A stretch of DNA of 64,000 bases from Botrytis cinerea B05.10 (Eukaryota; Ascomycota; Leotiomycetes; Helotiales; Sclerotiniaceae), in NCBI RefSeq assembly GCF_000143535.2, contig NC_037318.1, forward strand, positions 682,001 through 746,000, in the 5' to 3' direction. Shown here in pieces: positions 32,752 to 46,140 of this stretch (positions are counted from its first letter, which is position 1; every line of letters starts with the position of its first letter). Under the pieces are notes generated by a model that saw only the letters and a program-made list of their open reading frames with translations, searched no databases and had not been told where the DNA came from. The translations under genes and the position numbers were made by a program.

Positions 32752-34836
32752 ATGGCGCCAGATATTTCTCAGCTGTCCATGCAAAGCGACGCTCCATCAA
32801 ATGCTTCTGCCAATGGTTATCAAATACCTGATATCACCTTTCGTGATCCTCAGAATCGACGCCTCAAGGTTCTCACAATTGGCGCAGGAATTTCAGGAAT
32901 CATGATGGCATATCATATCCAGAAGCATTGCCAGAAGTAAGGGCTCCTAACCCAAGGCACAGAGATCAAAACTAAGTTGTGCAGTGTTGAACATGTCATT
33001 TACGAAAAGAATCCTGACATCGGGGGAACTTGGTACGAAAATAGGTACCCAGGCGCTGCTTGCGATGTTCCTTCACACGCATATGCATTTCCTTTTGCTC
33101 TCAACCCTGATTGGCCAAAGTACGCTAGTGGTTCAAAAGATATCTGGAATTATTTGGACAAGGTCTGCGAAGTTTTCGATCTTAAGAAATATATGACCTT
33201 CAATACTGAGATAGTCGGATGTTTTTGGGACGAGGAGACGGGAAAATGGACTGTCAAGATGAAGCAGACATCAGAATATGGCGAGAAGCAATTCGAGGAG
33301 ACGTGTGACCTGTTACTACATGCTACAGGCATATTGAATAATCCTAAATGGCCGGATATCAAGGGTATTGAGAAGTTCAAAGGAAAAGTTACTCGTGTGT
33401 TGATAGTTGTCTCTTGGTTGATGAAATCGAAACTAACTAGAGATAGATACGGCAAGATGGCCAGATGACTATCAGGAAGAACAATGGAAAGATGAATCCG
33501 TGGCAATCATTGGCTCCGGAGCTTCTTCGATTCAGACATTGCCTACGATGCAACCTCATGTTAAGCACATCGATGTTTACGTACGTACTCCTGTCTGGTT
33601 CATCTCCATCGCTGGAAATGATGGAAGAAGTAAAGAATATACTCCGGCGGATCGTGAAAAGTTCAGGAACGACTTGCCTGCGCTTTTGGAATATACAAAG
33701 TCCTTAGAGAATAGGATAAATGGTTTTTGGGATTTATTCCTCGAGGACAGCTCGGCTCAGAAAGATGCTCGAAGATTGTTTAGGGCACGAATGGGTGAAA
33801 TTATCAAAGACAAAAGGCTGCTTGAAGGCTTGACTCCTAATTTCTCTCTTGGTTGTCGCAGGATTACTCCTGGTGAGTGCTCTCTATAATCAAGGTATCA
33901 AGCTAACGATATAGGCGACCCTTATATGATTGCAATTCAAGAGCCGAATGTAGATGTTCACTTTTCTGCAGTCGAGGAAATTACGGAGGACTCTGTTATT
34001 GATAGTGAAGGTCAGAAATGTAAAGTGGACACAATAATCTGTGCCACAGGCTTTGACGTCTCCTATCGCCCTCGCTTCCCAATAATAGGCCAAAATGGAG
34101 TTGATCTTCGAGAAAAATGGAAGACAATTCCAGAGTCATATCTTGGTAAGTCAAATCCATTCTACTCGCTTGTGCTAGAAAGGTATTGGCTGACAAATCT
34201 CAGGTCTGGCGGTACCGGACATGCCCAATTTCATTACTTTTATTGGACCAACATGGCCCATTACAAATGGATCTGTCTTGGGGCCTCTTGGCGAGGTAGC
34301 TAACTATGCTATCAAATTCATCAAAAAGATGCAGAGAGAATTTATCAAGTCTATCGCTCCAAAGCAAGATATGACGGATCTCTTCAATGCACATACGCAA
34401 GAGTTCATGAAGAAATCTGTTTGGAGCTCAGGCTCAGGTTGTCGTTCTTGGTATAAAAGTAAAGCACCGTGTCTATCGCTTATCCCTCAGTTACTAATTC
34501 TGAAAAGATAATGAGACAGGACGCGTGAATGCGGTATGGCCTGGCAGCTCCCTGCATTATATAGAGGTCATCGAAGACCCAAGATACGAAGATTACAACA
34601 TAACGTACCAAAATAAACATAACCCGTAAGTGACCTTGACATCACAACCCGTCATAAGCGAGCAATTCAAGTACTCACCTAGATGAAGATGGGCATACCT
34701 TGGACTTGGTTTTACAATTTCCAATCGTACAAATGATTCTGATGCATCACCATATCTCAATGAAGAGATCATCGATCCGAAGTGGTTGGAATTTATGAAA
34801 TCTGGAGCTCTTGCAACAGATCGCGATATACAATAG
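32752..34836 (+). CDS. flavin-binding monooxygenase (Baeyer-Villiger-like)
   Basis: Seven exons (32752-32936, 32985-33394, 33441-33872, 33915-34145, 34204-34458, 34520-34625, 34689-34836) total 588 residues. FAD-binding GxGxxG is [15 protein letters not shown], followed by [20 protein letters not shown] with the GGTW-N-YPG motif of this class. The NADPH-binding site is [11 protein letters not shown], and [11 protein letters not shown] is the ATG motif. Such enzymes insert oxygen next to carbonyls or hydroxylate substrates using NADPH and O2 in the cytosol. The fingerprint FxGxxxHxxxW is altered: the exon 2-3 join reads FKGKV, two or so residues, then DTARWP, with Asp where His is expected. 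The second splice is the least certain. Not near any polyketide or terpene gene, so no pathway can be assigned. Confidence 0.88.
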
Positions 34837-36765
34837 TCAGCAATCACCGGAAAATGATATAACGTTCCATTTCACCATTTCACTTCATTTATACATAGAT
34901 ATACTTAGCGACACCGCTTCAATATTTTAACGACAGCTGAATAACTACCAAAGTTAAAGATTGCCGTTTAAGCTGTGGTCAAATGGTAAGAGGAGGAGGC
35001 ATCTGAGGTAGGTGATGGTAATTGAATAAGTTTTCCAACTCGCTTATTTTGAAAAATCATCAATCTTTTGATCGACCATATGTATTGAATGGTAATAATC
35101 GAAAAGTAATAAACCATTTTTGTGTGATTTCTGGCAACTGATTAGTATTATACCTGCTGAAGTGACTTTTCTTACATCTCGTTTCACATGTTCGTCCAAA
35201 TGAAGTTCAAACAGGAATTTCGATAATCAATATCACAAAGATGAATTTTAGATGTTGATTACTGTTCACTGCCGAGATTTCTCAAGGTGTCTCTCCGGAA
35301 CTCTTGATGACAATGGTTCAAACTGGCAGCTTATGCTGGTGCAATTGTCTCTATCATTGTGGAAAGATAAAGTGATGTGGGATGAAGGATGGTGATCCCC
35401 TCCTCAAAATTTCGTGGTATAGCATCTCGGTAAAGCTTGTCTCCACATACATTGTGATCACTACCGGATCACCGGATATATTGAATGAAAGCCCAACGGT
35501 CTACGTGAATTGCGGAGTATGATAAATCTCACTCGCCCCACTTTAATCTCAGAGCTACACGTTGTGGAATCTACCTCACATGTGATCAGAAACTATCAAG
35601 ACAACAAAATTGTGGCTTTCATTCAGACACGGTATCAAATTGCAGGATCCATTGATTCAACCACCGATCTGGAGAATTCCTCATGCTTGATGATATCGTA
35701 AGTGTGAGGGAAGCTGATGTACATCACGTCTCCATTCTTGCCTACCTGGGCTGGGCCTGGCAAAGGTGTAGCAGATTTTGAAGCTTCCACGAGAGAAATC
35801 TGGATAGTTTGGTTCGCTGATCAAGCTATAAAGGATATATATATGATGTGGTTGGTTGTGCGTCAGTGGGTCTCTCTGGGTACAGGGGTGAAAATTGTAT
35901 TGACGAGATCAGGATCAAGACGAAGTGATTATTCTTGCAGGTGGTCTATCTGATCACGAGTATGGTATGTAGTATCATTGTTTGGTTTGAGTAGGTTGGA
36001 ATGGACCGTTCTGCTCCTTTCATCAAAACTCATGGGATCCGCCATCACAAATCTTCTCGATATGACGAATTGTGATGCTATCGTGTATCCAAACCGATCC
36101 ATACTCGTTTCGAACTCATCGCAAGCGAAGAAAGATTTCCTTTCCAAAAAAAAAAAAAAACTCAGAATGGTCTCGATATCGACTCGTGACATCACGATAG
36201 GTCTGACGTTCTAGAAGAGCCGTATTGTGTCGTCACCCAAACGATTGACCAAGCGTAAGGAAAGGGGGGGGGAATGTAGCGATATATTTTTCACTCTTCC
36301 GCGTGACGGATTTCTCGAAACGAATTTGTCAGCCTCGGAAGTAAATCACTTTGTTGCTCCTCTCTTCCACTGAGAAGGAACTTGTGCATTCGCAATGTTT
36401 CTTCGATGGCAGAGCTGGGGTGATAGATGTATCACTGCTGTGATGTGGATACGAAAATGCTTTGTGTCTACACAGTGCTGCAGTGCTGCAGTGTCGATGA
36501 TGGTCGATGGGATAGTGGGAGTTTTGCGGGAAGACTAAGCGTTATGTTTTTTTGGTGTGCTGTTCTGCACCTGTATACTTTCAAGGAATTAGGATTTGGG
36601 AAAAGTCGGAGTGGGGTTGAAGATGACGAGATGTTCTGAGGTTCTACTCTGTCTATTCGGGAAGTTGGTGTTCGGATAGATAGTATAGTCACCTTGGGTG
36701 ATCATTTATTATTCTATAAGCGAGTAATAAGCATGATTCGTTTCGGTTCATCGTTATTATGGAAT

Positions 36766-36766
<1 letters not shown>

Positions 36767-36796
<30 letters not shown>
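36767..36796 (+). repeat. homopolymer run of 30 T
   Basis: Uninterrupted T run; length in the real genome may vary. Confidence 0.95.
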
Positions 36797-37690
36797 CATA
36801 CGGGGAAATGCTATTTTGGGAGTTCTCATTTTTGTCTCGGTTTTGGTGAGATAGATGGAGGATTTCGGATTTGTTTTTTTAATTTTATTTTACAAGAGGT
36901 GAATATATTCCAAATATTCTTGAACAGCTAATTCCATTGATCTGCAGAATGCTGAACATAAATCTGGGATAGTGTTTAAATTTGCCTCTTTTGGTTCAAG
37001 ACTCAAGGAGAGGGTGTGTGTGTGTGTGATGGGTGATGATGGTTAAACGATCTTCGAATATCCATCATACTTATTAGTATAATCATACGTATATGTGAAG
37101 CTGATTGGCAATGATATATATATATACACGGAGGTGATTGATTTTTCCATCATCTCTGTTAATTACCAATGGTGATAAAATAAACACTTCGGATGGTCCA
37201 CGAGGTTCCTGGTATTCTGAGGACATCTTTATATCTCATCTTATTATTCTTAATCCTAATACTTATTAGAAACATTTGGACAGAATCAATAATTGGATGA
37301 CATGAATCGATAGAGGGAGAGAGAGAGAGAGAAAAAGTTCTTCCAACACCAACCGATAGAAGAACACACACAATATTCTCCACGAACCAAAAATCCCTTC
37401 TCAGCAAATTAAAACCGTGATCTTGGGATCCCCCCCCCTTCCCCAAAAAAACCCCTCTACCAGATCTCCTCACCATACGCTCCAAAACCACACAAGAAAT
37501 ATCCGATAAAGAATCACGTATAACTACCTACCCACCCAAGAACATTCCATCCACATCCAAAGCGAAAAACACAAACACAAACGCAGATACTCATTACAGC
37601 TCCTCTCAAACAGACAGAGAAATGACGCACACTCCCGGCGCGTCTGGAACTTATTAGTATTATCCCATAGAATGAGTATAAAGTATAAAG

Positions 37691-37739
37691 TAAAAAATAT
37701 AAAAATATAAAAATATAAAAAAATATAAAAATAAAAAAA

Positions 37740-37771
<32 letters not shown>

Positions 37772-37843
37772 AATAAAAAAATAAAAAAATAAAAAAATAA
37801 AAAAATAAAAAAATAAAAAAATAAAAAAATAAAAAAATAAAAA
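37691..37843 (+). repeat. A-rich minisatellite (ATAAAAA-type)
   Basis: Repeated ATAAAAA/TAAAAAA units, about 20 copies, changing from five-A to seven-A spacers. On the minus strand it yields an apparent Phe/Tyr/Leu-rich frame that is not a gene. Confidence 0.9.
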
Positions 37844-38471
37844 TCCATCACGGCATTCATTCATTCAGAAGGATCTTGAATTCACCCAAGAGAAAGAAGA
37901 AGCGTACATGCATGTACCGACGATTACATTCCAAAATTCGATACGGGAGCGAAGCGTTAGGATTGGAAAAAATTTCAGAATCGGAGCAGGATTTCTGAGG
38001 AAGATTTCTGGATGATTTGGATGAGATATCTAGCTTTTTGTCCCCGGAGATGTTTTTTGTATCTCACGTATATACATATACATATACATATGCATACATG
38101 TGATCATTTCGTCTTTAGATTTAGAATATACATCTAGAGTTTCAAGTGATATGATATCAGGAATAAATAGAATAAAAGAGAATATTGATGTTAATATTAC
38201 TTAGCACAATAAACATACACATACACAAATATATACATACACACAAACGACAAATTAAATGAACTTTCTTTCAAATTAATTAAATAACAATTATACTATT
38301 AATCTACCCCAAATGAAAAATATTCGAAAGAGAAGGTAAGAAAGAATTTGACCGTCTAAATCCCATCCGAATCTCTTTACCGCTTTAATCAAGACGATAT
38401 ACCCCCTTGCGCCAGTTATATTCTATAACTATTCATAACAACAATCTAGTCCCTCCTTCAACGTGAAAGAC

Positions 38472-39949
38472 TTAAAGGTCCTCATTTCCATCACATTGTT
38501 GCCAGATTTCTACTTTCTTAACCTCCATCTGACCTTGATTATCATTGGCAGTCCAAGTAGGATACCAAGTATCTCTGGCATTCCAGAAATCATTCTTGGC
38601 AGTAGCAGAAGCATCAATCCAAGGCTTTCCACTCTTTCCATCAGCAAACCATCCATTGGTACCACCGACTGCAACATTAAGAATGAGGTAAAATCTCGTA
38701 TCGAAAGGTGTGTTGTAACGACCGGTTTGAGACCAAACATCTGTAATTCTAGTTCCATTGCTGTTGGAATCAGGGAAATCACCACGTTGCCAAAGTGGTT
38801 CACTGAATGTATTGTAAAGTACTTGGAGTAATTTAGAGTCGATGTAGGTGTAAAGGTATTTTTCGGACCATTCAAGACCATATGTATGGAATCCATCAGA
38901 ATAGGTGGTATGGAGTGCAGTGCGCTTGACATTTGTTCTCCAATAACCATCATTGGCAGAATCAGGTCCCCAATGAAGAGTAGATGAGATGATGTTATTT
39001 CCTCCTTGTGCATAGGTATGGTTGTTTCCTCGGGATTCAACAATATCAATTTCTCCAGATGCAGGCCAAGCTCCATAAGTGTTGTCAACGGGCAACAGCC
39101 AAATCGCGGGCCATAACCAATCACCAGCAGGCAACTTGGCAGTTACTTCAACACGTCCATATTTAATAGTTGCACCTTTCTTAGTATTGATTCTTCCAGA
39201 TTTGACAGGTTGAATGATTGTACCGGCGGTAGTATTGGTGACTGAAACACAGTTGGTGAGAACATCAGATGAGCAAGTTCCATCAGATGTGAGGTTGATA
39301 ACCGTGTTTGATTCGATGAGTTTGGCATCTTGTAATGTGGGTCTGATAATGAGCTTTCCATCCTTGATGAATACATTTTCATCGTCGAGTGTAGTTTGTT
39401 CAAACTCTCCGTTACTGGAAAGTGGACGTTAGTAAATGAGCATCAAAGTCTAACAAGAAACACATACCCAAAGCCCCCAACTTCTGCTTCCTGAGTCCAA
39501 ATATCGGTATTGAGTGTGCCACTTGAGAAATCATCACTCATAACAGGACAGTATTTGTGATGGGTAACTGAAGCTATTCCATCATAAATCAAGAACCCGG
39601 CAATTCCCAAACCGATGAGCATGCCAAGGATTGGAATGATTGTAACCCATTTTTCCTTTGGATCTTTGTTGGCTTTCCATGGCTGATCAACTTCTCCCTT
39701 CTTTACTCTTCTCGAATGAAAGTATCGTGTACCATATGTCCTTCCTACCGAAGACGATGCACCGAAAGTCGAGGCAGGTCTTGAAGCGAATGGGGAAGCG
39801 AAAGGATTGGCTACTCTTTCTTGGGATGGAGAAGGAAGGATGCTATCGTCACCACCGAATGGATTTCTGCTCTCAGGTGTTCCAGGTCTTGGTGTTGTGA
39901 CATTGGAAGTTTGAGGTGCATGGCCTCTAAAGGTAGGTTGTTGATCCAT
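38472..39949 (-). CDS. membrane-anchored GH16 glucanase/transglycosylase-like protein
   Basis: Two minus-strand exons, 39468-39949 and 38472-39414, encode 474 residues. A Pro/Ser/Thr-rich cytoplasmic N-terminus (about 100 residues) precedes one membrane helix, IIPILGMLIGLGIAGFLIYD (about 104-123), so the enzyme domain lies outside, as a type II membrane protein. The GH16 part holds DDFSSGTLNTDIWTQE, KLPAGDWLWPAIWLLP, and the catalytic SGEIDIVES motif with Glu near 282, Asp near 284 and Glu near 287, all intact. WFADGKSGKPWID and the final KVEIWQQC are also family-like. GH16 enzymes of fungi act on beta-1,3 or mixed-linkage glucans and remodel the wall. No secretion signal or GPI signal is present. 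ATG 39949 is the only Met before the body of the frame. Confidence 0.9.
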
Positions 39950-40472
39950 CTTGTGTACCAGGGGATGACGGTGGTTTCGTTGTGAATTATTAAGATTATG
40001 ATATTGAAAGAAGGTTGCAGTGATGATCCTAATGCAATTGAACTGATGACTACCAGAAACGAAGGCGATCAAGACCGAGAGAAGTAGAAGATGAATGAAA
40101 AGAAGGATGAAGAGAATACAGAAGTAGAGATTGAAAGATATGGAGAGAGAGAAATATTTTAGGTCCAAGCTATATTAAGGGAAAACGAAGGATATTCTTG
40201 CTATGGTATGGCTGCTTGGCTTCCGCTCTACTTCAAGCATGTCCTTGAGAAATAAGAGGGAAAGAGAACGATGACCGAATGAGAATGTGAAATAATTGGA
40301 GCGATAGTTGACGAACGTCCTTAGATTCATCCAGCTTCATCTGGACCTTGCATTAGTTGACGTGTAGCTTGGATCACTAGGAAGAAAAGGAGATAGTGTG
40401 AAGATCATAGCGGACTAAAGGCTATTTTTTCCCATAATTTTCCTGGGTGATAAGAGGAGTGTCGAGTAGCGG

Positions 40473-40555
40473 GTAGGGAAAAGATGGAAAAGATGGCAAA
40501 GATGGAAAAGATGGAAGAAATGGAAAAAATGGCAACGATGGAAAAGATGATTTGA
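40473..40555 (+). repeat. GATGGAAAA/GATGGCAAA minisatellite
   Basis: About nine units of GATGGAAAA type with variants. Confidence 0.85.
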
Positions 40556-40852
40556 TGATTCGATGACTTTGAAGAATCCGACGAGCTGAGGCAGAGCAAG
40601 GCATTATTGCATGACATAATATAATCATTCTCAAAGTGGATGTTTCTAGGCCCGTGGGGTAACTAACGTATCTAGCTCGGTCCTTAGCTCTTGCCCCAAA
40701 ACGGAAGGGAAGGCAAGGAAAAGCGAAGAGAGCACAGCTTTCACAGATATCGTACCATTTGGAAATGTGGAAATTTGCTGGAACGCTCAGGAGAGAGAAA
40801 GGCAGTCCGTACGACGGCGGCATGCAGAAGAGATGGCGACCGACAGATTCAT

Positions 40853-40902
40853 ATGTGTGATGTGTGATGTGTGATGTGTGATGTGCGATGTGTGATGTTG
40901 CA
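40853..40902 (+). repeat. TGTGATG tandem repeat
   Basis: Around six copies of a seven to eight base unit. Confidence 0.8.
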
Positions 40903-43234
40903 CGGGACAGTACAATACCAGACCTCACAATATCAGACCGATAGTAATAGTTCTCTTCTTGTACATCCACTATTTTCCATCCAAAACTCTATCTATCTAT
41001 CCTTTCCCCCCAAGAAAGCTTCATTCAATCATGACACATCGAGGAATCACATAGCTTTTCCGCTAGAGAAGTTTATCAAGACTTATTAAAAAGATATAGA
41101 TAGATATCTCGAATTCCCAATGATGGACTGTGACTTGGTAGATCTAGTTGGTAGATACTAGATCTACCAAGTCTGTACTTCAATCTTTCCACAATCTGCC
41201 CCTCATTCGCATGCAGCTTCCCGCGTCGATCACTTACACCAATTATTCGTTCCCATTGGACCACCAAAACCAAACGAGTATCTAGGTTATGTACATATAT
41301 ATATATAAACATCCATCCATTCATCCATCCATCATTCTTATCTGGCGAACGGAACTCTAATAATAAACCCCTTTAAACACTATTACCTATATCCATTCTA
41401 GAATTTCACCTCCAAATCTTCATTTTAATAACAGTTATATAATATCCAACAATATAATGACGCTCCGCTGGCCCTCCGGGAGCCACTGCCGTGGAGGCTT
41501 TCTCGCTCTGCTCGTGCTTGATTGATAATATGAAACATAAAACATAAGATACAAAACATCGAATAAATAACACTAAACACCACTCAACTTATAAATCCTC
41601 ATCACTACCTACCCACCCAATAATAGCCTTAAACAACCAAGATCGCAAATCTCGAAAATCTCGAAAATCTCGAAAATCATCCAATTTTATTCTCCGACGA
41701 ACGAACGAACGAACCAGCCAACGACCCAATTTTATCATTATCATTATCATCAAAGGCTATCCAAGCTAAAACAAAGACTCGGAACCGAGCGGATCCAAGC
41801 CAAGGGCTTCCTCACTTCAGCATTGGTTCCTGTGATATTTGAGTTCAAGTTGGAAATATCCCACACGTCAAATCTCTCACCGCAGACAGACGATACATGA
41901 CGAATGGCCCCATCATCCAAACCCTAACATAGAGATGAAAATATAAAGATTTGAATCGTGAATCTTGGGTTTGAGTATGAAGATCCTTTTCTTTCATTCA
42001 TCCATCCATTCCATTCCAATTCAAATCAATCCAAATCCCACCCATCCACCCAAGATGAAAATATAGAACGAAAAAAAGATAGCACGGACATCCAACCCGG
42101 ACTATCTATCCACCCACACACACCCAGCTCGCTCGCTCCCAAGTCCTCCAATAAATACCGCCTCGCAAATACCATGCGCCATACCAAAAATATCAAATAA
42201 CAAAATTATCTGATCGCACCCTGGATTCGAGTCCCTACCACCTGGCACCTACCTACCCTCTCGTAGCGAACTACCCTGAGCCTCGTACCCACCCGTGGCT
42301 CGGACGAAATGGATATTTGAATATTGGATGTGGGTGGATGGATGGATGGATGGACGAAGGGGAAAAAATGAAAAGGGATGGTTTGTTGGGGTGGGGAGAT
42401 TTGGGAGAGCTGAGAAATGGATGGATGGATGGATGAAGGTTTGTACATGGGGATGGAAATATTCGGATTTTGGACTTCGGGTAGGTAGATAGATAGGTGG
42501 TAGGTAGGTGTTATTTTTGGTTGTGTTATATTATAAGTTAGGTATATTATACAGATAGTTAGAGATCTATTTCTCAATGTTTGATTTACTTGTTGACCCG
42601 TTAAGATATATACATATCTACTTGTCTATATAGATAGATAAATAGATAAATCGCCTCCGGAAAATATACCTCGCTTGTCTTCTATCATATACATATATAT
42701 AACAAATTTAAAAAAAAATACTAATATTCATAATTATCTATTCCAATAACAACATCTCTCTCATTTCCATCCTATCCCATCCCATCCCATATAACAATCC
42801 CCCGAAATCAAAAAACCCCCCGCTTCAAACTTCCTCTTCCTTCCCGCCAATTTTCAGCTCCAGAAGCCCTCCTCTTTCCTCAGACCTCATCCCAATCTCT
42901 CGTGCGTATTTTCCAATAGATACTAACTATCCTATCCTATTGCATTGCATTACATTACATTGCATCGCATCGCACACACAAACAGCACACAAATACCTAC
43001 CTAGCACCATACCAGATATAAAATGAGCATCCACATCTCGCGAGCAAGCGAGCAGACAGGCAAGCACGCCACGCACTCGAATAAAATCCCGTGCGGTAAG
43101 AACACACCGATTTTTCCTCGTTATTTATTGATTTATCTATCTATGTATGTATCTATACCTATTCTTTTCTCACCGTCACATCACCTAACCTAACTCATTA
43201 CCCCTCCGTCTTTGATCCTAATATCTATCCCCTA

Positions 43235-43347
43235 GACTCGACCGCTAGTTGCGGCCGAGTCGGCTGGTAATAATATCGCATCAGCCAACTCGAGTATAAG
43301 ATATATCGATTGTGAGAGTGAAAACACGTGATTTTCAGGTCACGTGT
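43235..43347 (+). other. cluster of inverted repeats with paired CACGTG sites
   Basis: Arm 43235-43245 (GACTCGACCGC) pairs with 43251-43261 (one mismatch, five-base loop). Segment 43256-43266 (CGAGTCGGCTG) pairs with 43282-43292 (one mismatch) and shares six bases with the first hairpin. Further on ACACGTGA (43324-43331) and TCACGTGT (43340-43347) form a perfect inverted pair, each with an E-box CACGTG. Confidence 0.6.
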
Positions 43348-46020
43348 CGTCAACATTTAGTACTTATCGCTTCTCTTTTCTGTAGACTAGAAATCTATCG
43401 TCTTTTCCCCCTCTTACGTTGACCCCTACGTTATGCTGTAGCCCAAGTGCGTCCTCGCACCTCGCTGTCGCTATGTAGTGATTCATTTTCAATCACTGAG
43501 TATAGCTATTAGGTTGACTATAATATATGCGAAGGCTTTTCTTGTGTGACGTACCTCTACCACCTTCTACTCTTTTACATCAGTATATATAATTAACGCA
43601 TATCCTGCCTGTGATCGGTATGTTTCTGAAGGGATATAAAAATCAGAACTCATTAATATCCTCCTCCCCTTATTTATCTATCTACCTACCCCTAAAACTC
43701 TGTATATATGGATTTGATAAACCTCGATTCGCAATCTATCTCAGAACACAATACAATAAATATTCTTACAAACTCTTTTCTTCTTCTTCCTTCTTTCCAT
43801 CGCCATCTCTATTTCCGTCTTCATTTCCAGATCAGATCAGATTAGATATCCATTCCTCTTCCTCTTTCTCACTAAATGCATAGGGATAAGTTTTCATTCT
43901 CTTGAATCGGATCCAGATGATCTGTCCTCTCTTTCTATAATATAGGGATTTGAGGGATCTGGACTGTTTGGTTTGTATATATACAAATCTATGAATCTTC
44001 ACACAACCTATTCACAACCCCCATCCACTCATCCATTCATCGAGCATAAATATCATGTAATAAGACCTCATAATGCAAAGAGGAAGAGAAGGTAGTGAGA
44101 GTACGCTACGAGATTGCACTTTTCCATTCCCTTTCTTCCCCTTCTTCTTTGTCTTCTCCTTCTTCTCCTTCTTCTCCTCCTGTGCATTTCCATTCGCACT
44201 TCCAAATATTCAAACCCTCCGAATATACTCCTTGACTCCAAGTTGTGGAATCGAAATATGCTTGTTTGTTTCTATCTCTATCTCTACATCTACAGTGTAA
44301 AGTTGGTCATCGTATCGATAATTAGATGGAGAGATGGAAACTTGTAGTTGGATATCTATCTATTCATTCATCAATTCATTCATCTATCCACTCATCAACT
44401 AACTACAAGCTACAGATATCATATATATATCTCATGTCCCATATCCCATATCCCATATCTATTCCATCCTCCCTAATATACCCAACATATCTAGTATATC
44501 CATCACAACAGCACAACCTCAAGTCACAAATTAGAAGGCAAGAATCATCATCAGCACAATCACAATCATACTCATACAATAAATTTTTTTATCGTCATTA
44601 ATTATCGCAACAATCCCGTCAGTCCTTGAGTTCAGATTATTTATTGTGTACACTATATTGTGAAATCCGTATAACTTGTTATGTGTGATGGAGATAAAGG
44701 GTTGGCAGTGGAGATGGTGGATATATGTATGTATATACGATAGAAGATCGGTAGATCGACCTTCAAACGACAGACCAGGGAGGGGAGGGATTGTATTTCA
44801 CGTGTGCACGTGTGCGTGTGTGTACGATTCAATTCTAGGAGCGAGAAAGAGGAGGATGAGCGGGGAGATCTTTGCGAGTCGAAATTATGTGTAATGTCAA
44901 GCCAGAGATGGTGTGATTTTACATTTTACATTTTACATTTATATTTTCATATGTAGATATAAAAAGGAGGAGGATGTTGATATAGTATAATAATAAATAC
45001 AATCCCATCTTATAGTATAAATCGAATCCTTCAGTTACTATATACTTACAATCTCAATCTCAATCTCAATCTCAAACCATCCATCCATCCCTTCACTCGG
45101 TAACACTTCGCCTCACCTCATCTCGTCGAGGAAGTGTCTCGATATCTGAGATGATTCTGTCTAAACTACGGTATGAACTATGAATGGACATGAGATGATG
45201 TAATACGTATTCTGAATAGTGAGAAATATACAAATGCGAATACTGATATCGCAAGGCGGTGAAAACTCATCTTTTCAATTTCGATTCTTCATCTTGGGAT
45301 CTGTGTATCTTCGCATCTGTTTGTGTATTCTCTTACCCTATCAATTCCTAAACCCCAGGATAGCCCAACGGACCCAGAACCACTAAGCAAGTAAGTCAGT
45401 CAGTCATGAGTAGGTAAAGTCAGCAAGTCCTCAGCAATATCATTTCATCTCATCTCATCATTTCCATTTCTTTTCCCTTTTCACTCTGTGTGAATTAAAA
45501 TACAGATAGATATAGTAAGAACTTAGAAAACATACACAGCACATCCATCACATCTCCACAACAAATCCGGGGAACAGGAATGTGGCCACGAAATGGAGCG
45601 TGTGGGGATTTAGAGGCGTTGGGAGAATTGTATGGAAGATGGAAGGAAGGAATGGGAGATTCGTTTGATTGGATTGGATTGGATTTTGTGTGAGGAGAGA
45701 AGGAAGGATATGTGGAAATGGATGTTTATGTTTATGTTCATGTTCATGTTTATGTTTGTGGGGATGCTTTGGGAGACTAGATGTAGTACGATCGATGTCC
45801 AGGGCTGATTTGAAGGCTGGATTTGTGTTATGTTGTGTTATGTTATATTATATTGAGATGTGTTTCCATAGGGGGGTTGGAGTTTGAATTTTTAGAGCTT
45901 GAGTTTAGAGGATTTCTGGTTAATATTATTCAGAGTTAGTAATGGGAATATTAATAGGAGAGTGAAATATATAAGTTATATATATAACTATACAATTCCT
46001 TTCCACAAACAAATCAAAAT

Positions 46021-46140
46021 CAAAACCAAAACCAAAACCAAAACCAAAACCAAAACCAAAACCAAAACCAAAACCAAAACCAAAACCAAAACCAAAACCA
46101 AAACCAAAACCAAAACCAAAACCAAAACCAAAACCAAAAC
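46021..46140 (+). repeat. perfect (CAAAAC)20 array
   Basis: Exactly 20 uninterrupted copies of CAAAAC. Translated it gives Lys-Thr repeats on plus and Phe-Gly repeats on minus. No flanking gene structure. Confidence 0.95.

Larger units (their letters stand above)
34837..38471. other. 3.6-kb gene-free stretch with simple repeats
   Basis: No gene supported between two convergent genes. Contains a 30-base T run (36767-36796), a TG run near 37014-37027, an AG run near 37313-37332 and the long A-rich array at 37691-37843. Open frames here are artefacts of those repeats. Confidence 0.5.

Noticed and set aside
37514..37864. Phe/Leu/Tyr-rich minus-strand frames resembling a membrane protein
   Set aside because: Pure artefact of the A-rich minisatellite.
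40422..40970. 182-codon minus-strand open frame
   Set aside because: Both ends consist of microsatellite translation (His/Thr-rich and Pro/Phe/Ser-rich), and no domain is visible.
43235..43300. tRNA-like fold in the hairpin cluster
   Set aside because: No TTC-A-C loop, anticodon stem or acceptor stem of proper spacing could be drawn.
46021..46140. Possible internal telomere-like repeat
   Set aside because: Fungal telomere units are TTAGGG/CCCTAA; CAAAAC does not match.
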